From Lineus longissimus (lineage: Eukaryota; Nemertea; Pilidiophora; Heteronemertea; Lineidae), in NCBI RefSeq assembly GCF_910592395.1, contig NC_088309.1, positions 29,144,599 through 29,188,318 on the forward strand: a stretch of 43,720 nucleotides of DNA, written 5' to 3'. The position numbers and the translations under genes were made by a program. Below, in pieces: positions 10,815 through 19,619 of the stretch. The notes beneath the pieces were generated by a model, which saw only the letters and a list, made by a program, of their open reading frames with translations, made no database searches and had not been told where the DNA came from. The first letter of the stretch is position 1, and each line of letters begins with the position of its first letter.

Positions 10815-11261
10815 AATATCGTCTTCTCTCAATGATGTTGAAGTGTCACTTGTTGTTTTGTGTTCGTTGAAAAAAAATTCACTAATGAATTTGACCAATT
10901 GATCTTCAGTTCCGAATCGAACAGCAACAACAGTGTTTGGTTTGTTGTAGAAGTTTGCCTTTAGCGTTGCAGGTGTAACATCGTGTTGCATGGATAGTAT
11001 TTCGTAGTTGATAAAATGAGTTTGTTGCAGCTGTTGCTGATTAGCGCTACATTGGGCGGCGATTACAGTGGCAATAGTTTTGGATCTTGCATATCTTGCA
11101 GGACGAGTTATTTTCTTCAACAACTTCTTATCGTCAGAGGACATGAGCGGGTGCTGGTTGACTTTGAATACTACAGTGGAATGCGGCGGCGTCGATAGAT
11201 TGTATCTAACTAGACTTCGTTCGCCCCTTTGGGTAGCACGAGTGTAGAAAATGGCTGCCAT
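8991..11261 (-). CDS. Herpes-like block protein of unknown function, about 756 aa
   Basis: Not recognised. The ATG at 11261 (MAAIFYTRATQ) was chosen because the frame further upstream has only a non-ATG start; it lies 10 bases after the stop of the next upstream gene, as expected in a compact leftward cluster. The protein carries Ser, Thr and Asp homopolymers that match microsatellites at about 10780 (CTG), 9280 (GGT) and 9400 (CGT), a Lys-rich patch (KKKSKRKK) mid-protein and a Gln/Arg-rich tail. There is no signal peptide or membrane segment. Size and position suggest a capsid or tegument component, but no motif shows it. Confidence 0.75.
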
Positions 11262-11271
11262 TTTCTGGTTT

Positions 11272-12249
11272 CTACATCGCGTATCCACCGTTGGACGAGA
11301 GCAAAATGTGACTCGGGGCACTGTTCACCGGCTGTTTTATACCGGTGGTGGGTGTCTGCGTAACCGTAGTCGTCGACAATCGGTGGTGGTGTCCAATGGA
11401 ATTGTTCGGTACGTTGGGGAGTGACGGGGTACCTACACTGCTGCTGCTGCTAGCACTGTGATTGTCTTCTGCTGCAGCCTTTTTTTGTAGGTCTCCGTCG
11501 TTTGCAATGAGACACTCACCTAGTGTCCGAGTGACAAATTCCGGCGGCGGTGATTCCATCTTGTTCATCATGTCCAGGCCCTTATTAGCGATTTCTGTCA
11601 CCTTGACACGATCGTTCAAGTCCATCAATAGGCTACTAACCGCATTTGAAATTGAATCTACTGAGTATTTTGGTGTGAAGAATCGAAGTGCAGCACGGAA
11701 AGAGAGTTGTGCTACTGCGTAAGTGTGTCTGTCGCCAGTATCGCCGCCACCGCCGACGACGACCGGTGTACCAGGAGTATTGGCAGCTTGGATGATGGGT
11801 TTTAAGTCTCTGCATGTTCTCCAATTGTTGTACAGACTGTTGTAGATCTCCACCGGTACGTCGGGCGTAGATGTGATCAGACCAACGTAATGCCAGGCGA
11901 GTCGTTCGTCGGCGATACCCATCTGTTGTAACATCTTGAACAAGTGAAGAGTGTCGTCTTGTAGTGCAAAATAGTCATTGGCCAATACGTCGACCACCTG
12001 GCCGCGGACACCATCGCCAAATAGCATGGAGCGCATGTCGACCGAGAGCACCAGGTCGTCTTCTTTCATCGGGTTGGTGCTGTTGGTAGCTGTTGATGTA
12101 CGTTTGTGGATCGACGACGACCCGGAAAGCAATCGTTTAATGTCTTGTAGGACGATAATGTGATAGTGGCCAAAGTTTCGAATTGTGTCGATGATCCACG
12201 AAGTCAACCACCATGATGATGTTGAGGACGGTGGTTCTTCGAAGGCCAT
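11272..12249 (-). CDS. Herpes-like block protein of unknown function, 325 aa
   Basis: Not recognised. ATG at 12249 (MAFEEPPSS). The central part (about residues 70-240) is well-ordered helical-looking sequence with few repeats; the C-terminal third is Ser/Thr/Pro-rich and probably disordered. There is no membrane segment. It sits between a membrane protein gene upstream (15-base gap) and the 756-residue gene downstream (10-base gap), so the group may be read as a leftward cluster. Confidence 0.75.
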   Translation of the reverse strand: MAFEEPPSSTSSWWLTSWIIDTIRNFGHYHIIVLQDIKRLLSGSSSIHKRTSTATNSTNPMKEDDLVLSVDMRSMLFGDGVRGQVVDVLANDYFALQDDTLHLFKMLQQMGIADERLAWHYVGLITSTPDVPVEIYNSLYNNWRTCRDLKPIIQAANTPGTPVVVGGGGDTGDRHTYAVAQLSFRAALRFFTPKYSVDSISNAVSSLLMDLNDRVKVTEIANKGLDMMNKMESPPPEFVTRTLGECLIANDGDLQKKAAAEDNHSASSSSSVGTPSLPNVPNNSIGHHHRLSTTTVTQTPTTGIKQPVNSAPSHILLSSNGGYAM

Positions 12250-12264
12250 TGTTGCGCGAGCAAG

Positions 12265-12430
12265 TCATTCGTCGTCGTCAGGTATCAATTCTAAATAGCA
12301 TTTTTCCAATGAATGAAGCATCGATTGTGATGTCTCTTCATTGGATTCAAACGTATCGTCAAGAATACCATCACCGTATACCAATTTAATGAGAGATGAG
12401 TTGTCATCAAAAAATGAAACGCATCTTGTG

Positions 12431-12466
<36 letters not shown>

Positions 12467-12942
12467 AGTCGTTTCTTTGGTGGCAACGGTGGGAGTGATT
12501 CGTCACTGGTGGCAGAAGCAGCATCATCAAAGACGAAATGACAGGTGGCTGATGGTATCCGTGGTGGTGGCAATGATGGTGGTGATGGTGGTTGACTGGT
12601 CAACGTGTCCTCCCTGGACGTTGGTGGTGATGCCGAGTTCTGGTTGCGATCATCCAGTGATCGCTTGAAACGTTGACATTTCTTGACAAGTGAATCTCGT
12701 AGTTTAGAATATGTGTGATCATTTCTTTCTAGTCTTTTCTGGTGTTGCTGGTTTATACGACGACGAAGACGACGTTCGACTAGGAACAAGACCATGAACA
12801 CGATGATTGTGACAAGGATTATTGAATGTATTATGCACAGATGGCGTAGTTCGTTTACTATGTCTTCGTTGTTCACGATAATGGTTGTGGTATTAGTAGT
12901 AGTAGTAGCAGTAGTAGTAGTAGTAGTAGGTAACTTCCTCAT
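12265..12942 (-). CDS. Single-pass membrane protein of herpes-like block
   Basis: ATG at 12942 (MRKLPTTTT) is the first in-frame ATG. A Thr-rich N-terminal segment, about 25 residues of which are Thr, precedes a strong hydrophobic helix (HSIILVTIIVFMVLFLVE) followed at once by basic residues (RRLRRR). Positive charge after the helix suggests the long C-terminal part is cytoplasmic. That part is rich in Pro, Ser and Gln, including a Gln run encoded by the repeat near 12432-12465. The short Thr-rich outside region could be O-glycosylated. A virion envelope or membrane-associated protein is a reasonable inference. Confidence 0.72.
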
Positions 12943-13055
12943 GACGATAGCGGCATATGGAGTCCTGAGTAGTGAATGAGATAAATGCACATTAGGAATA
13001 AGGATATCCACTCAGTCACTAACACAGATACTCACTATCTATCCATTGTAACAAC

Positions 13056-13285
13056 ATGGTGGACACTATTTCATTTGTCCGAAAGGGACCGGGTCCGTGT
13101 CAGCCTAAGTATGTTATCTTTCCTGGCATAGGATACGCCAGAGATACGGCACAGGCGCAGTTCAAATGTGGAAAAATGATTCAACATAGTCACGAGTGTG
13201 CTAATCTATTGGAATCGCCACGAAGACAAAACATCTACCCGTTTTGTGATATCGAAGGACAGACTCGCGTGGACGATGTAGAACG

Positions 13286-13324
<39 letters not shown>

Positions 13325-14544
13325 AACTTATTGTAATAGACAATGTGAGGGTGACAATGATGATGAGTGGCGTCTTGTAGACCGTTTGAATAAACTTAAC
13401 AATAGCATCAATTATGCATTGGACGTAGTCCGCAAATTTCATGAAGCAACAAGTAAACCACCACATGTGTCTGACGACGACAAAGAATTGCGTGTGGCCT
13501 GTGGAATCGAAACTGTCCGACAGTCGAAATTCAATTTGGACGATAAAGACCAAGTCACCATGGCCACCATGTTGAGATGGTGCCAGGAGTTTTTGTCTCA
13601 CAAATGGATGAAAATGCTGATACTCGGAGGTGGGCAAGTTGGGAGCAATGCACCAACGATGGACGAAGACAGTGAAATGGTTGATGACGAAGATGATGTG
13701 GGAGGCGACAGCGACGATCATCATCACGGTGGTGAGGTGAATAGGTTGGATAAGGGGAATCTATGGTGGATGAGCGGCGGTGGCGGTGACTGTGGGGATG
13801 ATGCAACAAAAGATATGATGATGACGACGATGACTGTTATTAAACAACAAGATAGAAAAGCAGCGCCCGGGACCGAGTACGGTAAACAGCACTGTTTCGA
13901 CTTGGTAAGATTTCAGCACTTGAATAAGTTGGAAACACTCGCTCAGAATATTAAAAGATGTGACATGGGCAAGTTTGCACAATTGTTGTTCGTGATAATG
14001 AAACAACGGTTGGACATGAACTATTTGACATTTTGCGAGTGCAAACAAGTGTACGAGTGGTTGACCAAGTACAGCGTGTTTGTAACACAAGTTCAGCGGC
14101 GTATGGGCAAGACCGTGTCACACGTGGCCAATGCATGCATGGAAATTGTCTGGTTTCCGTTGGCGTGTCACATGAACATGTACGTAACTGCTAGCGGTAG
14201 ACTTACTTCAAAGGCTTTCGAGAATGTGTGCACAGTGGTGCCAGAGATGTTGGACGAGTTTAACGCCAAAGAAAAGCTATTTTTTTTAAAGACGAAACAA
14301 CAACAAATGGAAAGTGCAGCAACGACGGCGACGATAAGGAATATAAAATCAAGAAAACAAACCAAAGAAAAAAACAATCAATTGGATTTTTAACGATTAT
14401 TATTTCCAAGGATATACAAAGAAAAATGGCGACTATTCTACATTGAGCGTGTGTTTCAAACGATATCAGACCAATGGGAAATGTCTGGACAAACAACCGT
14501 ATGTGACAAATTCGTTCCGGTGTCTAATCATCAAGGAGAAAGAG
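13056..14544 (+). CDS. Terminase large subunit, exon 1 (Walker A ATPase part)
   Basis: N-terminal ATPase half of the DNA-packaging motor that drives and cuts viral genomes into capsids. The adenine-binding/Walker A motif QVQRRMGKT lies at residues 345-353 from the ATG at 13056, in a context typical of herpesvirus terminases (homologues of UL15). A poly-Thr tract at about residues 78-91 and an acidic Gly-rich stretch (about 200-250) are lineage-specific insertions. The initial frame stops at 14391, but a +1-offset frame is open from about 14347 to a strong donor GAG|GTAAGT at 14544/14545, and its translation fits the family. An A7 run at 14368-14374 lies where the frames change. Exon 2 is at 19620. 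The donor phase (0) matches the acceptor. Confidence 0.85.
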
Positions 14545-14578
14545 GTAAGTGGTGAGCCATATATATTGATCGTACGAA

Positions 14579-17206
14579 TCAGCGGTGGTCGTCATGTTGA
14601 TTGGTTTGACCCATCACATGGTAGCGCATGTAGTTATTGCAAAGATGGTACAATTCCAAGTTGTCGTCTACACTGTCACTACCTGCTGCTGCTGCTGCTG
14701 CTGCTCCTCTGTGACCACTGGGTCGCTTTAGACGTGCGAGTTGACCTTCTGAGAATAAAACGGTGGTTTGAAACGAGTCTTTCAGTGTGGTGGGTAGCAG
14801 CGAAGACGTTATCACATAGTTACCACTGGGCGCATCGTATGCTATACACGCATGCTCGGAACGAGTGAGCGGTTTGATAGAGTCGCGAATAAAGTTGAAT
14901 GTGGATCTGTGCGTATCGTCGGATATGTTGGCAAATTCCAGTACGCTCCTGTCTCGCACTGCTTCGTTGACCGTCTCCAATCGCTTACTTGCACCTTTTC
15001 TAACCAGGTTTATGGTGGACAAGACGTTTGTTCGATCGGAGTTGGTCATACCACTGCCAAGGCGTCCGAATCGACTGCGATAGTGATTCACCAGGCTGTC
15101 AACTGCTGCAGCTGATGACGAGTCTGTTGGTGTTGGTGTCACCGTTGTGGTGGTGGACTGACCGTGTATGCAGACCGTTTCGTCGCCTAGTAAGTTTGTT
15201 GTGTAGACGATCGAGCAAGCGGTGCAGTTATGTTTCTTGTACTGGATCCAGTGCGGACAGAGTTTGTCCCAAGACATTATTTTTCTGATCTCTCTACACA
15301 AGAGCGCTGCAGATTGGTTCATTTGAATACATGGGGCCGTGTTTAAATTCAACAGGGCATTCATGCCGTTCATTCCACCGTCAATTGTGTGAACCGAGTC
15401 ACCTCGACCACCACCATCATCATCTCTATTGTCAATCGCGAGTGAGAATAGTTTTCTATGGATGGTGTGAAGAAATTGACCACCACCAATTTCGATACAC
15501 TCGACCTTTGCATGATGATGATGATCATCATCAGCATCGTCATTAACTTTGATGGGTGTGTTGCGGCATTGTTTTTCGATCACGTCGTGGGATAATAGTA
15601 TGCCCCGGACCAATTTCAACTTGTAGTTGTTGTCGTCGACGACGGTGGTGATGTGTCTCTTGTTCAGTGGGGAAATTTTATCGTCCGCCGAGTAAGCTGT
15701 ATTGGGCACGTGTAGACTATGCGAAAATATGGGATGTTGATGTACGTTCTTCAGTATTTTGACCACGTGTTCGTCATACTGTGTATAAGGTCTAGCTTCT
15801 GTGATCACCTTGATGTATTCGGTCAACGCCATATCCTTCATCAGATTGATGGCCGATGGTAGATTCTCCACGGGCCACGCTGTCCGACGGGTACACGATC
15901 CAAATGTGTTGTACACCGTTTTAAAGTGTACTTCGTCTATCCAGAGAATGGAGAATCTGAGATCATCATCGATAATTGTTTCATTGCTCGGCGGTTTTGA
16001 TGCGTAGATGGGCACAGGTATCGGTTTAAAGCGTGATCGTTTAGTTTTTAAGGTCAAGCCGCCATTGTTGTCGGTATGATGAGGATGATCATTGACTCGA
16101 TGAACTCGTTTTCTGGTTGATCGATTTTGTGGAAGCGATGATAATAGAAGAGGAGAATAATCAGCAGCAACAGGTTGTCGGTGGTGGTGTTCAACAACCG
16201 TCACGTCTGATGTGGATCCTACACGAGATAGCAAGTCTAAAATGAAATCTTCGGCAGGTTGAAATTCGTTTGAGGATGATGTCGCCGAATCATTTGATTT
16301 CACTTTGGTTGCTTCTCTTATGACCTGATCCAAGTCAGACGACACAATAGTCCTGGCCGTGGTGGTGGTGGTGGTGGTGGTGGTGGTGGTCGGCGTCGTT
16401 GTGATGATATGTTCAAATAGACCTCGTTCCAATTCGTATGTGCCAAACGATAATTTGGCACCCTCGGTCACTAGACTACCCGTGGGGTTCAATGTGATGT
16501 AGTGTTTGTCTTCGGCATTGAACGGATTGGAATACTTCGTGACGCGCAGATTGATGTAGTGGACGCTGGCAGTGTCCACGTCTACCAACTCCAAGTAGGA
16601 TACTTTTGGTAGACTGTTAGGAATGTCACCACCACCACCACCGCCGTTGATGCTTGACAAATTTCTGTAGGTTGGTGAATATTCTCCGGGAAATGTGTCT
16701 ATGGCAAAAAATAGTTGCTTTTGATAAACGCTCTCGCCGTCGTCGCATTCTATCACCGTGTCAGTTTCGAATGTCATATAGTCCAAGACGGGTACGAAAT
16801 CACTACAGTAAGCTTCGTAGCTTACCGAATCCTCCTCACTTCGACCCCCAAACTCTCGGTAATAGCCCACTCTATATTTTAGCCTGGGTAGATCTTTGTC
16901 CATGTAGAAGTGTTGTTGTTGTCGCAAGTCTTCTGATGATGATGTGTGGGTATCCTGGTGTTTTATTTCGTGCTCCACAACAGTTATTGGTGTCCGACTC
17001 TTTTTCATTGCTTTGCGTCGTTTTTTGGCATTTTGGTGGACTGTTAGGAGAATAACGTGGTCGTGACCGTTGTACGAATCTACGGCAGGTGGAACTGTGT
17101 CTTCCCCCAAAGGATTGAGTGGTGACATTTGCAGGGATTGTCTGAAATTGTTTTCTTTGACATTTTTAACCACTGCAGTGCGTCCCGAGATTCTGCGAGG
17201 TAACAT
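14579..17206 (-). CDS. 875-aa protein inside terminase intron, unknown function
   Basis: ATG at 17206, stop at 14579, just inside the terminase intron. The N-terminus is basic (RRISGR, KKRRKAMKKSR), suggesting nuclear or nucleic-acid contact. A Thr run lies mid-protein (microsatellite at about 16360). Around residues 650-682 there is a possible zinc-binding cluster, CPHWIQYKKHNCTAC followed by CIHG. There is also an Ala run near the C-terminus (14690-14705). By location it is a candidate equivalent of UL17 or another capsid-associated protein, but I see no sequence signature that proves this. Confidence 0.75.
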   Translation of the reverse strand: MLPRRISGRTAVVKNVKENNFRQSLQMSPLNPLGEDTVPPAVDSYNGHDHVILLTVHQNAKKRRKAMKKSRTPITVVEHEIKHQDTHTSSSEDLRQQQHFYMDKDLPRLKYRVGYYREFGGRSEEDSVSYEAYCSDFVPVLDYMTFETDTVIECDDGESVYQKQLFFAIDTFPGEYSPTYRNLSSINGGGGGGDIPNSLPKVSYLELVDVDTASVHYINLRVTKYSNPFNAEDKHYITLNPTGSLVTEGAKLSFGTYELERGLFEHIITTTPTTTTTTTTTTTARTIVSSDLDQVIREATKVKSNDSATSSSNEFQPAEDFILDLLSRVGSTSDVTVVEHHHRQPVAADYSPLLLSSLPQNRSTRKRVHRVNDHPHHTDNNGGLTLKTKRSRFKPIPVPIYASKPPSNETIIDDDLRFSILWIDEVHFKTVYNTFGSCTRRTAWPVENLPSAINLMKDMALTEYIKVITEARPYTQYDEHVVKILKNVHQHPIFSHSLHVPNTAYSADDKISPLNKRHITTVVDDNNYKLKLVRGILLSHDVIEKQCRNTPIKVNDDADDDHHHHAKVECIEIGGGQFLHTIHRKLFSLAIDNRDDDGGGRGDSVHTIDGGMNGMNALLNLNTAPCIQMNQSAALLCREIRKIMSWDKLCPHWIQYKKHNCTACSIVYTTNLLGDETVCIHGQSTTTTVTPTPTDSSSAAAVDSLVNHYRSRFGRLGSGMTNSDRTNVLSTINLVRKGASKRLETVNEAVRDRSVLEFANISDDTHRSTFNFIRDSIKPLTRSEHACIAYDAPSGNYVITSSLLPTTLKDSFQTTVLFSEGQLARLKRPSGHRGAAAAAAAGSDSVDDNLELYHLCNNYMRYHVMGQTNQHDDHR

Positions 17207-17255
17207 TTTGCTCAGTTGGTTGGATGATGGTTGTTGTAGATCCTACAATAGCAAA

Positions 17256-18479
17256 TTATTTGTTCACAAGAAATAACTGTTTCATTTCGGCCATGTACTT
17301 GCCATAGTAGGCCGTTATTGTTTTGCTGACTGAATCTTTGAACAAGTTGATGTGTCTGTGATGTATGCCTTTGAAGCCACCAGTTAGTTTACGATGAGAG
17401 GTTACACTATTTTTGGCCAAGTCTAAATCGTTTTGTAGATTGTCCAAAATAGGCACCATCGCCGTTCCGCTTGTGGTGCTGGAAAGGTGTCGGCGGTGTC
17501 GTCGTTCAAATAACTTTTGATATTCTCGGTATAGTGAAATCAAATGATAATATGTGTAGTCTATACAGATTTGAACGAAATACATGACCAGATCCCATAT
17601 ATCAGAGCCGGTGATGTTGTTCGTCTGTCGCATAAACATTGCACTGGTAAACTTTTGAAACAGTTCCAACAGATAGCCGATCGAAGTGTCGAGATATGTT
17701 TGCAAAGTGGAACATTTCATGACATGTTCGCGGAGAGCATGGTGCCTCGACCCTATCTGTGTGTAGATCAACTCAAACCACGACGAGCGGTTGCCCAATA
17801 GAACTATCTGTGTTCTCGTCTTTATCATGTTACGTCTCTCCAAAGTTTGTTGCACATGCCCGGATGGAGGATAATTCATGCGGCGGTTGTTAGTTTTTGA
17901 TGATTCATATTCCGAGTTACTATTGTTACCACCATAAACAGCACAAAAATTACTATCATCAATGCTGTTACCCGACGCCATATTTTCGTTGTCCGTATTG
18001 TAGACAATGTGTTTCATCGATTCTGATATAATAGTGTCTCTTCGTTGTCGGATATTACTGCTGCTGCTGCTGCTGCTCTGTTGTTTCGGTTGAATGTTGG
18101 TGATCATTTCTTGCATCCAATCCATTTCTCTCACAGGTGAACGTTTGTCGTTAATGCATTGCTCTTCCACGATCATCAGAGTCTCGGGATTTTCGTAGCC
18201 ACACGTGTGTCTAGTAAAGATGCACATGAATCTGTTGTCTCTGGTGCGATTATTGGCAGCAGTTGGATACATATCGCAACACTCTTTGAGTAGACAGTTT
18301 TCTCTGGTCATGGTACAGACGTGTACTCTACCGTGTTTGTAGCACATGAACGTCTTGTGTAGGGTGCGATCGGTCCACAACAATTCTTTTATGACTTTAT
18401 GAGTTTGCATTCGTTTGTCGTTGACCAGGCTCTCGTATACACATCCGATGTCAGGATGACAATGACCGCGGGCAAACAT
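17256..18479 (-). CDS. Cys/His-rich protein inside terminase intron
   Basis: ATG at 18479 (MFARGHCHPDIGC); the frame upstream offers only a GTG. The first ~100 residues are rich in Cys and His: CYKHGRVHVC, then CLLKECC, then CIFTRHTCGYE, a spacing pattern typical of a zinc-binding module. A Ser run from a CTG repeat (about 18058-18076) separates it from a more ordinary C-terminal half. UL16 of vertebrate herpesviruses is also a Cys-rich protein of similar size encoded inside the terminase intron, so an equivalent role (tegument/egress) is possible. That is inference from place and composition only. Confidence 0.72.
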   Translation of the reverse strand: MFARGHCHPDIGCVYESLVNDKRMQTHKVIKELLWTDRTLHKTFMCYKHGRVHVCTMTRENCLLKECCDMYPTAANNRTRDNRFMCIFTRHTCGYENPETLMIVEEQCINDKRSPVREMDWMQEMITNIQPKQQSSSSSSSNIRQRRDTIISESMKHIVYNTDNENMASGNSIDDSNFCAVYGGNNSNSEYESSKTNNRRMNYPPSGHVQQTLERRNMIKTRTQIVLLGNRSSWFELIYTQIGSRHHALREHVMKCSTLQTYLDTSIGYLLELFQKFTSAMFMRQTNNITGSDIWDLVMYFVQICIDYTYYHLISLYREYQKLFERRHRRHLSSTTSGTAMVPILDNLQNDLDLAKNSVTSHRKLTGGFKGIHHRHINLFKDSVSKTITAYYGKYMAEMKQLFLVNK

Positions 18480-18540
18480 TCTTGTAATGCACTCCACGTG
18501 GTGTCCTATGGCTAAATGAGGTTATATGTGAAAAATTTGA

Positions 18541-18602
18541 AGGACATTCTCGTGTGTGTGGGCGTGTGTGTGCGTGTGTGTGTGTGTGTGTGTTGGTGTG
18601 TT
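18541..18602. repeat. (GT)n microsatellite upstream of Cys/His-rich gene
   Basis: An imperfect GT/CGTGTG run between two leftward genes inside the terminase intron. Confidence 0.85.
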
Positions 18603-18616
18603 TTAGCAAGCATAAC

Positions 18617-19516
18617 CTACATACGGCGCCGCTCTATACAACATTGCACAATGAAAAACACGATCAAAACGAATGCTAGACAGGCCGAGGTAGTTCCAAT
18701 GATGACAGAAATCAGGTTGCGCTCGGTTTGTTCCTTGTGTATCTTCTCGAGTTGTGTACGTTGACGATCGGCGGTTAGTTGTTGTTGTTTCAGTGCGTCG
18801 AGTTGAGATGTAAGGGAGCACATCTCTAGCGGGTTGTACAGGTGCAGATTGATAGAGTATACTTTGTTTGTGCCAATCTCTCTGTACTTGTCGATGAACA
18901 CTACAATCAAACTGGCCGTGGTCTTGGTGCCTAGAAGCATGGAGGGTTGACCAGATGATTCGACGTCCTCTTGCCTAGACACTCCCCCGATGTTGCCCCA
19001 GTTGGCACTGACCAGACCGCCGTAAAGTTTGGTGGATTTGTCGTTGTCGTCCTTGTCCACATACTTTACTTTGTCGTCGTCGATGAGCAGCGACGCTGCG
19101 TCGTTGTTCATATTACTAGCCAATGCACTGCCGTTCAGGTGCAAGAAATTGTACTTGGACATCAGATCATCTTCGTTGCGCATGAAATACAGAGTGAACG
19201 TGATTTCGGCAGCGGTTCCGGCCTGATTGTTCGTTTGCATATTTTCAATGGGTACTTTGATCAGTTGAGACGCGGGTGGCATCGAATCTCGACCGGCTGT
19301 GTTTTTAACTAGTGTCGACTCGTCGTCGGCATCACCTTGACGTTGATAGGTAACGTCCACTAGTCGGTAACCGTACTTGTCCGCCGTTCTCGGCACGTGT
19401 CTTTCGACCCTGTGCGGCATGTGCAATGCGGTTGTATCCGATAGCGAAACGGTGGTGGTGAAGTAGATGATGCATATCAATGAGATACAATTCAATAATC
19501 GAGACAATCTAGACAT
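18617..19516 (-). CDS. Type I membrane glycoprotein-like protein
   Basis: From the ATG at 19516 (MSRLSRLLNCISLICIIYF) the N-terminus is a good signal peptide; an earlier ATG at 19558 would add 14 residues and weaken it. The ectodomain has at least one N-glycosylation sequon (NGSA) and beta-rich sequence. A Gln/Lys/Arg-rich heptad-like segment (SQLDALKQQQLTADRQRTQL) precedes the transmembrane helix (ISVIIGTTSACLAFVLIVFF), and a tiny tail (CIERRRM) follows. This is the layout of a viral envelope protein with a membrane-proximal coiled coil. It lies just upstream of terminase exon 2, within the intron. Which envelope protein it is cannot be told. Confidence 0.75.
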   Translation of the reverse strand: MSRLSRLLNCISLICIIYFTTTVSLSDTTALHMPHRVERHVPRTADKYGYRLVDVTYQRQGDADDESTLVKNTAGRDSMPPASQLIKVPIENMQTNNQAGTAAEITFTLYFMRNEDDLMSKYNFLHLNGSALASNMNNDAASLLIDDDKVKYVDKDDNDKSTKLYGGLVSANWGNIGGVSRQEDVESSGQPSMLLGTKTTASLIVVFIDKYREIGTNKVYSINLHLYNPLEMCSLTSQLDALKQQQLTADRQRTQLEKIHKEQTERNLISVIIGTTSACLAFVLIVFFIVQCCIERRRM

Positions 19517-19619
19517 GGTGATTGAAATGTATGTGCCACCATTTATTGTTTGCTGCATAGTTGACAACTATTGTGAGACCTACCTAATGTAAAAATTTTT
19601 TTCTCTCATCTGATTCCAG

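Larger units (their letters stand above)
14545..19619 (+). other. Terminase intron (5.1 kb) hosting three antisense genes
   Basis: Donor GTAAGT at 14545; acceptor TCTCTCATCTGATTCCAG ending at 19619. Both junctions are phase 0, and the intron interrupts the ATPase domain shortly before the Walker B motif. Three complete leftward genes lie inside. This is the same kind of arrangement known for the UL15 gene of vertebrate herpesviruses, where UL16 and UL17 lie antisense within the intron. Confidence 0.8.

Noticed and set aside
13056-14393. Exon 1 frame as capsid maturation protease (SHVANAC resembles a protease-like string)
   Set aside because: The string directly follows a terminase Walker A motif, and the splice to the Walker B exon explains the gene better.
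14443-14868. 141-codon rightward frame as an independent gene
   Set aside because: Starts without ATG. Its first third is the end of terminase exon 1; the rest is intron and antisense to the 875-residue gene.
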